In this document: positions 20,830-43,613 of the stretch, piece by piece | Numbering within the stretch: position 1 is the stretch's first letter | Layout of the letters: every line of letters begins with the position of its first letter | Assembly (NCBI RefSeq): GCF_007655135.1 | Contig: NC_045132.1 | Span: 25,290,354 to 25,354,353, forward strand | Length of the DNA: 64,000 bases | Source of the DNA: Punica granatum | Lineage: Eukaryota; Streptophyta; Magnoliopsida; Myrtales; Lythraceae | Reading direction: 5' to 3' | Translations under genes and position numbers: made by a program | The notes under the pieces: model-generated | What the model saw: only the letters and a program-made list of their open reading frames with translations | Databases searched by the model: none | What the model was told of the DNA's origin: nothing

Positions 20830-21833
20830 GGCCTATCCACTGTCGACGGTGGCACATGGAAAACGTGTCTTTCCCGATAATCAAATGGTATTTAATTAAA
20901 TATCCCTTTTCATAAAATCCAAAATAAAGGAAGGCTCGTTTAATCAGCTGGAGATATTTCTGCTGAGGAAAAAAAAAAAAAAAAAGGTTTCCGTGGGGGC
21001 AGGGCAAGTTCCATGGTGATAATGACCACACTTTGGTTTCGATAGCAATTGGAAGGAATAAAGTTTCAGGCCCGTGCCATGGCATGTGTACGCTAGAATC
21101 CCGGTTAGATAGAGCTCGTTTTCTCGATTCGTTCAAAACTGTACTTCCATGCAATAGAGAATGATATCCAGAACGAGTTCCAAAAGATCCAATTTCTCTC
21201 TGTGTCATGACATGTACAAAAGGCAGGAAACCAAACGAGAAAGCACTATACAAACCATCACCAGGATATGGTATTGACAATTCAGGCACAGCATGATGTT
21301 CAGAATAATAAAAAACCGTATACAATTGACAGCGATTATTGCTTCGGGAGTTATTCCAACAAAGAAGCCAACCTACAAAAATGTTTCAAAGAATGCAAAG
21401 AAAAGTTGTCGCCGGACACATTTCCCCGATAGCCTTCGCACGGAATAAAAAGAACGGCAGAAAAAAAAAATATGCAAAATTTGTAAAAATGTACAGAAGC
21501 CTTTCCCTCCCCCAAGAATACAAATGTGATTGGATCTCTCCCTCCCTCCCTCCCTCTTCTGTGTTTCGGTGTAACCTTAGAATGACATCTCTCTTATGAT
21601 TTACATATATATTTATGCAGCGAAAACTGCAGTCCTTCTTTCAGAAAGATTTTTCCGAAGTTCCCCCACCGTATTGTTCCGCTGCTTTGATGGGATGGGA
21701 TCTGAAGCTGACCCCTGGTTGTGATCGGGATCGCCTCATCCCAATCAAGCAAACCTAGATCCAAACAGTGTCGCGGCTGATTACTGCTCCTAATTTCCCG
21801 CTGGACAGACAAAAAAAGATGCCAGGGGAAGAA
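20830..21833. other. CHR5 3' untranslated and downstream region
   Basis: No independent gene was seen. A plus-strand (CTCC)n tract lies at about 21537-21555. The part adjoining 21834 should be the CHR5 3' UTR. Confidence 0.45.
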
Positions 21834-32944
<11,111 letters not shown>

Positions 32945-33032
32945 CCTCTCACATGGGACTGCCGTAAACCCACAACTTCTTACTGAGTGCCAAATTTAGC
33001 TATCCTCCACTTTCTCCAAAAAGTCTGGATGC

Positions 33033-33775
33033 CTGAGAAAGAAATAAAGCAGATCAGTGAGAACTGAAAAGCTGTATTTCATCATCACCACCTCCTCCTT
33101 TCAAATAGAACAGAATTTGACAAACCAAAGAGGTACGAGATATTACGTCTCAAGAGCAGAAACAAAACTGCACAATCAATCAACAAGTGAAAGAACGAAA
33201 CTCAATTGATCATTCTACAATTTATTTCATATAAACAAGAAGCATCGCATGAAAGACAGTCAGCACACGAGCATAAAGCCAACGCTCAAAGCAGAGCGGC
33301 CACAAGTGAGGGGAGCAGCAGAGACCACAGCATAGGCAACTGCCAGGGTCAAGTTAAGCTTAAAGAAACAGCTTGAATGAAAGATAACTACAGGAAGCAC
33401 ACTTCCAACGAGCTGAAAATGGCATATTACATTCAAAAGGCTCTCGCCTGAAGGAGAACGTCGTTCAAACACTTCAACTGAAAGCCGGTTAATTGAAAAA
33501 AGTAGGTACATTTGATCCAGGATGAAAGCCAACTGAAGACAGTTGCAAATTAAGTGGTCCGAACACATCAAACAGTATGCTCAACGGATCGACATGTGGA
33601 CCTTACTGAATCTCCTAAATCGAATGCCAAAGCTCTCGAAACTCGAATCACCAAACCCTAGAACTGCCAACAAGCCAGGAATTCAGAGCAGGCACCCGAA
33701 TTCGAGCTTAATTCCGGTAAACTCAGCAAATCAAGGCGAACAGAGGGGGGAGATGATACAGAAACAGAGCCTCAC
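33033..33775 (-). other. 5'-UTR intron of CHR5
   Basis: The donor CAGAG|GTGAGG (exon ends at 33776) and acceptor TTTCTCAG|GCATCC (exon resumes at 33032) frame a 743-bp intron ending 88 bp upstream of the CHR5 ATG. The reading frames inside it lack support and are treated as non-coding. Leader introns of this kind often raise expression. Confidence 0.65.
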
Positions 33776-34140
33776 CTCTGCCGAGTGCAATACAACGGGA
33801 AAAAGAATAAGGAAGGCTAGGCTTTGAACTAGTTACGGGGAATCGAATGAGCGGGCGCGGCGCGCAGGTTAAAAATCGTGCGCACCTTTCGGAATTTGCC
33901 TCGCCGGGAACTGCACGCCGGCAGCCGGGGGGGGAGGTTTCGGCCGGGAAATCGGTTGAGTTTCGGGAAAGGGGAATCGGATGAGTTCGTTTTTTAACGG
34001 CTTGTGGCGGTGGCGGTGGCGGCGGCGATGCGCCGGGCGGCGAGGTTAACGTCCGATTCGCGGACCGGCGCGGACGATATGATTTTTGGATTAATCGCCG
34101 ATGGATGCCTAGGGAGGGAGAAAGAGAGAGAGAGAGAGGG
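33776..34140 (-). promoter_or_regulatory. GC-rich CHR5 leader and promoter
   Basis: A GC-rich block (about 33840-34080, with GGCGGTGGCGGTGGCGGCGG) and a (GA)n tract (about 34114-34140) lie directly upstream of the first CHR5 donor. No TATA box is apparent. This is consistent with a broadly expressed TATA-less promoter. Confidence 0.5.
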
Positions 34141-35125
34141 GAAGGGCAAAATATAAGATTTGGGGTTATTGAGGGATTATATTTGGTGTAGGGAGAAAAC
34201 GTGTTTATGTAATTACTAATCTCTTCTGTAGATTTTTAACTCCGCTGTTTTAATCTCACGGGAGGGATTACGCGAGGGCTAATGAGATCTATGCACGTGT
34301 CTCGATCCGGACGACGTGGAGGGCGATTGGACGGTCCTGATGATTCCAGCTTCTTTCCACGTGTACCTCATTGTGTGTGGTAAAGAGTGGCTTCGAAATG
34401 ACTGCGGTGCCCCCAGAGGCAGACCGTGGCGGAGGCCTAGTATGCGCGGGCTGAAGTCCTATCCGAAATCAGTTGGAAATTATCTAAATTCTTGAGTTCA
34501 AGTTATGTCGGAAATCGGTTGAAATCTATCCAAGTTCTAGAGTAAACCGTCGCCTCGAATGGACATGTGTTGGAACCCATCCAAGTTCTCGAGTAAGCCT
34601 TCGTCTCCAATGGAATACTCTGATTCTATTCAAAATCATGTTCAGATTTATCCCAAATCGGTTAGAAACTAACCTCAAATCGTTATATCCTTATTTCAAA
34701 ATTTTGGGATCTAGATACATGCTCTGTGGAATCAATAAGGAAACCAAAACAGGAAATGAGATCTATTGAGTTTCACCCGATAAATTTGCGAATAATTTGA
34801 CTGGTATTTTTTATTGAGCAGAGTTTGATACAAAGAAAGTTGATTGTTTTTCATGTCATGATGGATCATAGCCGTTCATATGGGCTTTTATTGACATGTT
34901 TGAATATGTTTTATTTAAGCATGATCACATTTAACTTAAAAAACTTTAAAACAAGTATTATATCCTCAATTTATAGACTCCTTGATGATTTCTCCTAACA
35001 CTTTCTTTTTTTCTCCTTCAATTGGTTTTATATATTATATCATTTCTTTATGTAGGATTTTTCCAACCTAATTCGGAGCATGGAATAAATTGCAAAATTA
35101 CAAGGAATATATCTATATAATATAT

Positions 35126-35431
35126 ATACTCGAAAACAATGTAATAAATAGTGACGTAATTGTAAATGTATACATAACTTCAATTAAATTAGCAAATGCA
35201 TGTAAATTAAAAGTTTATAAATATTTTAGTTTATATATGCATAAATATCTGGGACATGAAATACTTTAGTGTATATATACATACTCGTAAACAATGTAAT
35301 AAATAGTGGCATAATTGTAAATGTATATATAACTTCAGTCAAATTAGTAAATGCGTGTAAATTAAAAGTTTATAAATATTTTAGTTTATATATGCATAAA
35401 TATCTGGGACATGAAATACTTTAGTGTATCC
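35126..35431. repeat. two-copy tandem duplication, 155-bp unit
   Basis: ATACTCG(A/T)AAACAATGTA begins at 35126 and again at 35281. The copies agree over most of their length, including TATCTGGGACATGAAATACT near their ends. A handful of substitutions separate them, so the duplication is older than the 78-bp one. Confidence 0.9.
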
Positions 35432-36080
35432 TCAAAACTTATGCATAAATAATATAATTATAAAATTATCATCAAAACTTATGTTTACTCATTTTTGACC
35501 AAATTTCAAAAAAAAAACCATTTTGAAAAGTTACTCTACTACTTTGCTTCTTCAATATAATAGTAATATATTAATTAATCATAATTCCTTAAAATATTTG
35601 GATAAATTATTAGATATTATATACTTTGGGAAAAAGAAATAGTGTTTATTAAAATTTTGAAATTTAACTACAAATAGTAAAGTTTGAATTATATAAATTT
35701 AATTATATTTATAGTAAAAGTCCCATGCGATGCGAGGGTAAAAAGCTTAGTACATCTATATAAATGTAATAAATGATTCTATTTAACTAATAAAACTTTC
35801 ATGAATAGTTGAAAATTTAGAAAATTGATAGAATTATGAAGTATGAACCTTTCTTATGTATATATATTTTTCTAATTTTATCATAATCAAGTACGTGTTT
35901 AAATTATAACATATTTTTGTATCGATATCCACATCCATATATATATGAAAACAAAGTTAAGACGAAATCATCTTGATGGTCACAAATTGCTTGAGTTGCT
36001 TAATGAAAAAATATATTTTTTTAATCTCAATTTTTTTAGCTGCTTTAATTTTTAAAACAATTATTCAATAGATCATTATG

Positions 36081-36380
36081 GTGTATTTGGTTTTAGAGTT
36101 AAGTAAAGTTGAGTTTTGATTTTAATTGAATTGTAATGACTGTGTTGTTGAATTATGAGAAAAAGTGTGAAAAAATAATGAATAGTTGAGAAAAAATAAT
36201 GATTGTATTGTTGAATCGTGGAAAAAGTAATGGATAATTGAAAGAATTTAATATTAAAAATTGAATTGAATGGTTAAAAAATTAAAAAAAAAGAAAGAAG
36301 TAATAATTATTTTTGTTGTGTAGTAAGTAGAGTTAAAGTTATAGTTAAAATTTTAAAAACGTGATTGTAAAACCAAACGG
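36081..36380. mobile_element. MITE-like element with TTTGGTTTTA termini
   Basis: It starts GTGTATTTGGTTTTAGAG and ends GATTGTAAAACCAAACGG, which are inverse of each other over the TTTGGTTTTA core. It is about 300 bp, non-coding and AT-rich. Confidence 0.55.
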
Positions 36381-37095
36381 AGGTGAATGTTTGCACATTA
36401 TTTTGTTTGGGTCATGAATGTTTGCACGTATATATATTTGTGGCTATCTACATAATAATTTTTAATGCCCACGTGTAGTATGTTTTTCGAGTTTCAAATT
36501 TTCAATTCTCTATAATAATTTAGTAATTTAAATTCTATAATATTATTGATTGATAAAAATTAGAATTAGAATTAGAATGTTTTCAATAAAACATGATTAT
36601 GTACGTAATATGTTTTAATTTTTTCTTGTTTTATATATATAGAAGAAGTCGATAGATGCCATAAATTGTGGGAGACATTGTCCGCTCTCACGAAAAGTGA
36701 ACATTACTTATTCGCCCACTAAAGTATGGAGACGGAATTCAACAGGAAAAAAAAAATGGAGATGGAAATTCATAACAAAACTGTACGGGGTAGGAGATGA
36801 ATTGGGCTTGGCGTAGGTCCATATCATTTGCTTCGTATCGGGCCTCTGTACATTGTGTTGTCTCCCTAGAAAAATCAATTTTCACGTGCTTTTACATATC
36901 TTTTTATTTTATTTTTTTCGATGCGTACCCTGATATCCAGAGCCCAATCAGATTTGATTAATCCAGTCGGGAGATCAAGTATTAAAAGTTATTCTCTCTC
37001 TCAATAAGTGCGCTTCTCGAAATTCGAACATATGTTCTCTTTCATACGGGATAGGCTGCTTACCATTCAATTAAATTTTTTTTGTGGTACGTGCT

Positions 37096-37105
37096 TTTAT
37101 ATATC
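37096..37105 (+). promoter_or_regulatory. candidate TATA box for the F-box gene
   Basis: TTTATATATC lies about 85-90 bp upstream of the ATG at 37188. This makes the upstream in-frame ATG at 37008 an unlikely start. Confidence 0.4.
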
Positions 37106-37187
37106 AACCTACCAATGGCACCGGCAGACGCCATTTCTGCCATTCAAAGATCCCCCTCTTCCATTCCACTACCCTTCCTCTTCAGCA

Positions 37188-38273
37188 ATGGAGGCACACC
37201 AAGATCATAGGAGGAGCACGTTTCATGGTTGGAGCCGGACCGAAGAGAATTGCTTGGACGCGCTGCCCGATTCTGTCCTCTTCCTGATCTTCGGCAAAGT
37301 TCGGGATCTCAGGTCCTTGATCCTTTGCTCTCTCGTCTCCAAGCGGTTTGGCCTCCTCATCCCGCAGACGGACTCCATCCGCATCCATCTCGACTACTTT
37401 GAAAAATTAGGGCGACACACGAAACGCGGTTATGGCAACCTTCTCAGGAACCTCTTCCGAGGTCATTGCATCAAACTGATCGGGACGAGACCTCAGACTT
37501 CAATCCCTGGTGGTGACCGTCCCTCTCCTTATAGCGCCCTGCATCTGCTGCAGAGCAGGTTTCAGAAGGTTCGGTACCTGCACATAGAGCTTAAGAATTC
37601 CGGCAATAAGCTCGACGGGGAAGAGAGCAGCTCCAGGTTGATGAAGTGGAGGGCTGTGTTCGGGTCTCATCTCGAGACCTGTGTCATCCTCTTGGCCTCC
37701 TCGCTTTATAGAACAGACGAAGGCGATAGGGCCCGGGCCAAATTTAGTGCCAAACCGGAACTGAGCCACTCCGACCTGAGATGGATCGTCGAGTTAGCTA
37801 AGTGTTGTGTTGTCAATGCATCGTTCAGGCTTGTCTACTATGTCCCTCGGGATAAACACGGAACTCTTCAGAGAGTTGTCGTCTCTGATGACAGCAGAAG
37901 GGGAAGGCTGTGTATGGGAAGAGACGAGATGTCGAGCTTTAGGACGTCTTGTTCGGGTGCCGATGGTGATTCTACAGAGAAAATGAGGCTGAGGAGGCTG
38001 GAGAGCGTGGCAGGGCCACTGCTGTTGAGCGTGTGGTACATGCCGGTGTTGGATCTGCCACAATCAGGCTACGAGATGAGCAGGGCAATCGTGGTGGTGG
38101 TCCGGAGGGGAGGTAACGGACCCATCGCGATGGAGAGGGAGGTAAGATCACTATTGGGCGCATTCGATGACGAAGAGAAGGGGAAGATTTACGACGAAGC
38201 AGTCATGGCGATTGGTAAGTGCAAGCGGAAGAAGATATACACATCAAGAGTTCGCAGCTTCGCGGAGAAATAG
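37188..38273 (+). CDS. F-box protein, AUF (auxin up-regulated F-box)-like
   Basis: A single-exon gene of 361 aa. The F-box is near the N-terminus (about residues 25-70): LDALPDSVLFLIFGKVRDLR, SLILCSLVSKRFGLLIPQTD. The rest resembles the AUF1/AUF2 type: RFQKVRYLHIEL, MKWRAVFGSHLETCVILLAS, LRWIVELAKCCVVNASFRL, QRVVVSDDSRRGRLCMGRDE, LLLSVWYMPVLDLPQSGYEM and AIVVVVRRGG. There is no LRR or kelch repeat. The product should be an SCF substrate adaptor. The ATG at 37188 is chosen over the in-frame ATG at 37008 because the extra 60 residues look like leader sequence, run through a TATA-like motif and precede the usual F-box N-terminus. The substrate is unknown. The exact AUF relationship is an inference from motif spacing. 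Confidence 0.85.
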   Translation: MEAHQDHRRSTFHGWSRTEENCLDALPDSVLFLIFGKVRDLRSLILCSLVSKRFGLLIPQTDSIRIHLDYFEKLGRHTKRGYGNLLRNLFRGHCIKLIGTRPQTSIPGGDRPSPYSALHLLQSRFQKVRYLHIELKNSGNKLDGEESSSRLMKWRAVFGSHLETCVILLASSLYRTDEGDRARAKFSAKPELSHSDLRWIVELAKCCVVNASFRLVYYVPRDKHGTLQRVVVSDDSRRGRLCMGRDEMSSFRTSCSGADGDSTEKMRLRRLESVAGPLLLSVWYMPVLDLPQSGYEMSRAIVVVVRRGGNGPIAMEREVRSLLGAFDDEEKGKIYDEAVMAIGKCKRKKIYTSRVRSFAEK

Positions 38274-38778
38274 CACTCGAGGCTATTCCGCTGGTCCGAA
38301 AATCGATATTTTCAAATGACAGCCGCTAAGGTATTCTCTGCATAAATACACATTATTGCTGTATTCAAATGCTGAATTAGTTTCGTGCAAGGGTTGTGAA
38401 TGAATTTGACGTCCTCTCCAATCTCACGTAGCTTTGCTTCTGAAAAATGGCTACCCAGTCAAAGATTTCCCGACCACGCGGTGCCCTCAAAACTGCAACG
38501 TGGAAGAATTCTTTGACTTTTCAAACTGGCACGACAGAATATTCCCTTCCCTTATCATTCGAATCTTTCGTGCAATCATCAATGCTTATCAAGTTCTTGA
38601 TCGTACGGATATAGACAACATGATATGGACCGTTGAAACATCGACAGAGAATAATTCACCCAAGCCTCTCATAACCGAACTAACTATCCCAAACCTCAGA
38701 TTGATTGTAATAACATATTATCAATTAACGTCAGATATCTTACAATTTCCTAATAGCTCACCGATACTATCCTGATTC

Positions 38779-39062
38779 CAGATCTCCAACGTCGACAAGC
38801 TGCTCCAAGCAGAAGCCCGAGCTGCTCTCCTCGCCCTATCATTAGCTGCGGAAAGAGGAACGACAAAAATTTGACTACGAAGTGACGCCTTAATACTAAT
38901 AGATGTCATTTTACACCCTCATAATTTACCGTGGGATATTAGAAACATAGTAACGGATATAATTTCTAGCCTTAAAAACTTTTCGGAATGATTCTGCTCA
39001 TGAATTCCGAGGGATGACAATAGTCACAATACCCTTGCTTTCATTCCCTACGGCCGTTGTAA
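38779..39062 (+). pseudogene. RNase H (RVT_3-type) relic of a retroelement
   Basis: In one uninterrupted frame apart from stops, the plus strand reads EARAALLALSLAAERGTTKI-stop-LRSDALILIDVI, then NLPWDIRNIVTDIISSLKNF, then FCS-stop-IPRDDNSHN. This is the pattern of the plant non-LTR type RNase H domain (E, SD, IPRxxN motifs). Three TGA codons interrupt it, at least two where a tryptophan is expected. The sequence upstream (38434-38775) may be part of the same relic but is not recognisable. Confidence 0.65.
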
Positions 39063-39235
39063 CTACTATTTCTAATTAATGCAATTTTTTATTCAGCGAA
39101 AAAAAAAAATCAGATTTCAAAGTATATCCTATACATATTTGCCCAAAATATATACATAATCGTATACATTTCATAGTCATTGAATAACCTTTTTCCGCCA
39201 TTTTAATCATAATATCAACTTTCGTAAAAGTGTGG

Positions 39236-40941
39236 TTATATCAATGATCGCCGCTTTAGTCGAACGGGCAACCCGCCTCTCATCTTGAGAAGCAACGACC
39301 ACGTGTAGAGCGGATTCATCATCTTTTCTGCGGTCCCGCCTCCATCGATGGGCAGGACTTCGAACTCTCCCATCACAGCAGCCACGATCGACTTCATCTG
39401 GACGTAAGCCATCTCTTTCCCTAAGCACATCCTGGGCCCGGAGTGAAACACCGGATACCGGAACTGATCCTGTGGTCGATACGCTCCCGCATCGTCCAAC
39501 CACCTCTCCGGCTTGAACTCCCTACAGTCATCTCCCCAGACCTTCCTGTTCCGCCCCATCGCATAGGCGGAGTAGTCTGCGAACCACCCCTTGCCGACGT
39601 AAGTCCCATCAGGCAGGACATCTTCGTCCACAGTTAGTCTGGAATCGATCGGCACGGGAGGGAACAGCCTCATGGACTCCGATACCGCCGCGTGCACATA
39701 ATGGAGCTTCTTCAGCTCATCATAGGTGAAGATTCCCCCGGTCTTCTTCTTCTCTGGCGACGAGAGCTCGGCGAGGATTCTGCTCTCGCTCCGATGATGG
39801 CCAGCCACCAGCCAGAAGAACCACGTGAGAGCCGTCGAGGTCGAGTCCTTTCCGGCCAGCATGAAGCTTATGACAATGTCCCTCAGGAACTTCCTCCTCT
39901 GCTCCGGATTATCGAACTCCAAATGCGAGCTTGAAGACATGAACCTCGACAACAGATCCTGATTGCTTGCAGCTTCGTTACCTTTCTCCGGATTCATTTC
40001 CATTGCCTCCTCTTTTGATCTTATTATGCTCAGCGCAAACTGGTCGATCACGTCAATGTCATCCTTGAACCGCCTCTCGGATCCGATGTTGAGAGACCTC
40101 TTAACTTTCCAGATCAGAGGCAACGGCGACATGAATCTCGATGAAACAATCCCGATCGCATCTTCGAAAGCGCTGACAAAAGCCGACGCGTTAGGCAAGT
40201 TCGAGGCTGAGCTCGAGCGCATGTTCAAGGAATGAGGATCGACACCGAAAGCGACATTGCAGATGTTATCGAAGGTGAACTTCTGCAACACTTGCTGAAG
40301 GTCAATGACTCTGTTCTCGTCGCAGGCTTCGGAGAGGAAAGGGATGAGGCGATGAGTGATCTCGAAGTTGACGGTATCGGCGATGAAGTGCTTGAGCGAC
40401 CTGGTGCTGAACTCGTAGCTGGCGACCTTGCGCTGCGCCGCCCACAGGTGGCCGTCAACAGCGAAGATTCCGTCACCGAGGAGCTCGCGGAGGACGTCGT
40501 GGTAGCTGCCATGTCGCAATCAAGCTGGAATTCATCTATCGAAGCGAAATCAAACGAGATGGCGACTTACAGGTGGAAGAAGAGTACCTACCGGGAGCCT
40601 TTGATGTAGTTGGGGAAGTTGACGGCGAGGAGGTGCTGGAGATTGGCCGGGTCGACGGTGCAGATGCCGTGGGAGAGGTTGAGGAAGGTCTTGACTCGGA
40701 GAGTCGAGTTGGGGGTTTCGGAGAGCATCTCGGCGACCCAGTCGTGGAAGCGGTGGCGGTTCCGGAGGAACCCGATGAGATTCCCGATGACGGGATAAGA
40801 CTGGGGACATGGAGGGGATTTGGCCCGAGACGGACGATGATCAGAAGAAGAGTGGAAGAAGAAGAAGAGGAGGACGATTGGGAAGAAGAAGAAGAAGAGG
40901 AAGGAAAGGGGTGAGGTGAACAAGGAGGAGGCGGCCGCCAT
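39236..40941 (-). CDS. cytochrome P450, CYP94 family
   Basis: CYP94 enzymes are ER-bound fatty-acid omega-hydroxylases or oxidise jasmonoyl-isoleucine. There are two exons, 40941-40592 and 40505-39236, joined in phase (KGS-R-YHD) across an 86-bp intron, giving 539 aa. The N-terminal anchor is a hydrophobic Phe-rich stretch (about residues 9-33), followed by SYPVIGNLIGFLRNRHRFHD. Later motifs: FTFDNICNVAFGVDPHSL, the I-helix oxygen-binding AGKDSTSTALTWFFW, K-helix ESMRLFPPVP (ExxR), YAMGRNRKVWGDDCREFKPERW, and the heme loop FHSGPRMCLGKEMAYVQMKS with its Cys ligand. All catalytic signatures are intact. The start at 40941 is chosen as the first ATG at the membrane anchor. An in-frame ATG 78 nt upstream would prepend a charged stretch. 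The subfamily cannot be assigned reliably. Confidence 0.93.
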
Positions 40942-42590
40942 GGAAGTTGAAATAAGCTCTGCTGCCGCCTTTTTCGCCGCCTTCTTCCGGTCGGAGAAGA
41001 AAGTGAATTGAATTTTCACGGCGACGACGGCCTTCTCTTATCATTGTTTTTATTTTTTTATTTATTGTTTAATTGAATATTTATTTGCTTATTCTTTTTG
41101 TTTAGGAGAATATTTATCGTTCAATAATTAATTAGCACTGGGGATAAGGATACGGATAGCATTGCAAGAGAAATTTCTCATTTTGGACTATGTTAGATCC
41201 TTCGTGGTGTAATTTATTCGATCTTTTATCCGGCAAAAAAAAAAACCTTATTCGATCTTCAATTGGGATCCCGAACAAGAATTTTGTTGCCAACTTATTC
41301 ATCAAGATAAATTCGAACTCACTAACATGAGTTGGTTCAAACGGTTTGGTACTTGATCCGTTTAAATAAAATTTCGAGATTGACTCATTGTAAATGCATA
41401 AAATTCAAATTGAAAGAGTTTTATCTTTTAATGAACAAACTCGATTTGATTGGATCAGTCATTGCCTAATTGGACTTACAAATATTATGATTCACAACAA
41501 AAAAAGAAGAAGATAAATTTGAACTCAATCGAGAATGGTCATCTTGACTTAAGCGACAATGTGGCACCACAAATCTAACTGCCAATAAATACACGGTCTC
41601 GCAGTCGGTGACTTTCACTGTAATGGTTGGAACGATGTCACGTGTTCACGGCTGGTAACATTTGATACCATTTATTACACGACACGTGGCCTCGGTTGTG
41701 ACATGTTTACTAGGGTCATACGATTTTCCTTTTGAAAAATCATGCATTTTGCACATTGAATATGGAAATATAAATCGCAAACAAAAATATGAATATGACT
41801 AGAAATTCTATGATATGCATGTATGGTACATAGGTGTATATACTTGAAAATTTTAAAATACTTCACGTATAAGTTATAACTCAAGTAAATTACGTAAAAA
41901 ATTAATTAATTAAAATAAGTAATTTACTTGAAAAAAATATATAAATAATTTACTTGCATATGCCATACAAGTAACATTAACCCATGCATCGTACACCGAC
42001 CCGAATATGACACGCTAACCCGAATGGTTGTCCCGATGTTTAATGGGCCTGCTCGTTAGAAATTGGGCTCATTAATGGGCCCTTCTATGAAGATTCAATT
42101 CAAGGACGTTTCGGTTGGGCTGGGCCAATAATGAGCTCAAATTTATCATCCCGTCGTCTTCCCGAAGAATGTCAACCGGATCGTCCCGTTATCTTCTTCC
42201 TCCTTCGGCAACCGCGCTTTCTGTGCTAGCAAGGAATTTCAATTTTCCCTCCCGAAGAGCCTTCTGCTCAGATTTCGAGACTCTGAGAACCCTTTCACGG
42301 TACTCTGTCTGAGACCCTTTGCCAAAATTTCTATCTTTTGGCTCAAAAAATCGAAGCTTTCTTTGCGTCCTCACGAGATCTCCGGTCTTTCTTCTTCGCA
42401 AATTGCGTCCACTTCGCTCACTCACCGTGAAGTAAGTGGAAGTTGATAGGAACAATGGCTTTTCTGCGAATCTCTGCTATCTGTGATGATCCTGACGTGC
42501 TGTAATGTTGTTGCTTCTTTGTACAAATCATTTATTTCTGTGTTGCAGAGGTTTCAGAAGTCGCGTTTCGGTCTCATTGAGGAGAAGCTA
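40942..42590. other. intergenic region between divergent CYP94 and PATRONUS genes
   Basis: AT-rich with no coding frame. From about 42115 onward the sequence is likely the PATRONUS leader. A possible 5'-UTR intron with acceptor TTGCAG at about 42547 lies upstream of the ATG at 42591. The CYP94 promoter is at the left end. Confidence 0.5.
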
Positions 42591-43613
42591 ATGGCAGGTC
42601 GTGTTGCGCTGGGACAGAGGATCCTTCAGGATGAAAATATGAACGTTAAGGCCAAAAGTACGATCCCGCTTCTTGATTTGATCACTCCCTTTTACCTGTA
42701 TGAGCTAGAAGTTCGTGTTCTTCCGGATTCGAAAAGGCAAAAGAAGCGCTGTTTTGTGATTTTGTATCTGGGTAGTCGATCTTTAATTGTTGATGATGAT
42801 AATGTCCTGCTGCTTACGATTTGCTCATCTTGTGTAGAGACTGCGGTCGGAGTTGGTGGGCAGTCGAGGAGTTTGAAGACAGCTCCCAAGAATGGCGGAG
42901 TCAGGTTAGGGAGTCGCAGAGCTCTCAACGACATCACGAACAAATCATCCTCCTCCAGCAATGAACTCCTGCCGAAGAAAAAAGATGCACGGAAGGAAGA
43001 ATCTATTGTGGCTGAGCAAAGGGAATTTAATGCAGCTGAGGAGAGGTTCTTGCACGATCACAGTAAGTGCATCAAGGCGCAACGAGCTGCTTTGAATGCT
43101 TTCAACTTGGATCTCGTTCTCCCCGGTTTTGGTAATTCTCTCGACATTTCCCTTCCATTGAACATCGCTGAAATTTTTAAGGAAGCGTAAACTTGAACTT
43201 CTGTGTCTGTTCTGTAATTTCATTTCTCGATATCCTTGTTCAGATTCTGAGTCTAAAATGGATCATTCAAATTCTGAACAGGCTAAAGCACAGGTATTTC
43301 CCCGAGTTTGACTTCATGTTATTACGTGTGAGGTTTTGTTATAGAAATGATTTAGGCTCCTTATATGCCTTGCCTTTGTCTTTTCTCACGATCCCAGTCA
43401 TGGGATCTTTCCATTTTGTGGTAGGTTGATATTGATAGCCCCCGCTGCTACCCAGAACCGGTCGAGTTGCCCATGTCCGAGTTCTCCTATTGGAACTATG
43501 ATCCAACCCAATGGGATTCTCCTCCATGTTCGCCAATTCATTCTGTATCTCCATTTATCTGGCAGTTTGATGAAGAAGTTGAATTTGTTCTCAAGCAAGA
43601 AAATGATGTCTGA
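42591..43613 (+). CDS. PATRONUS/securin-like cell-cycle protein
   Basis: Four exons join in phase: 42591-42657, 42838-43131, 43244-43293 and 43425-43613, for 199 aa. The protein matches the PATRONUS family, the plant securins that inhibit separase and protect centromeric cohesion. It has a DEN-box-like motif (LQDEN, residues 12-16), a canonical D-box RRALNDITN (49-57, RxxLxxxxN), the conserved block ERFLHDHSKCIKAQ (91-104), and an acidic C-terminus with SPIHSVSPFIWQFDEEVEF. Most of the chain looks disordered, as expected for a securin. The D-box and DEN-box predict destruction by the anaphase-promoting complex. The length is close to Arabidopsis PANS1 (about 190 aa). The start is the first ATG with family-like sequence. 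Confidence 0.88.

Larger units (their letters stand above)
34141..37187. other. gene-free, AT-rich 3-kb spacer
   Basis: No coding frame was found. It contains imperfect repeats around CCAAGTTCTCGAGTAA (34535-34610), a 155-bp tandem duplication and a MITE-like element (both listed). A candidate TATA box for the next gene is at 37096-37105. Confidence 0.6.

Noticed and set aside
34141..37187. Hidden tRNA or other structured RNA gene in the long spacer
   Set aside because: No A-box/B-box pair or cloverleaf-compatible stems were seen by eye. A covariance search would be decisive.
39692..40914. Plus-strand frames opposite CYP94
   Set aside because: Mirror images of a P450 with all catalytic motifs. 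The Glu-rich composition is the complement of Phe/Ser-rich codons.
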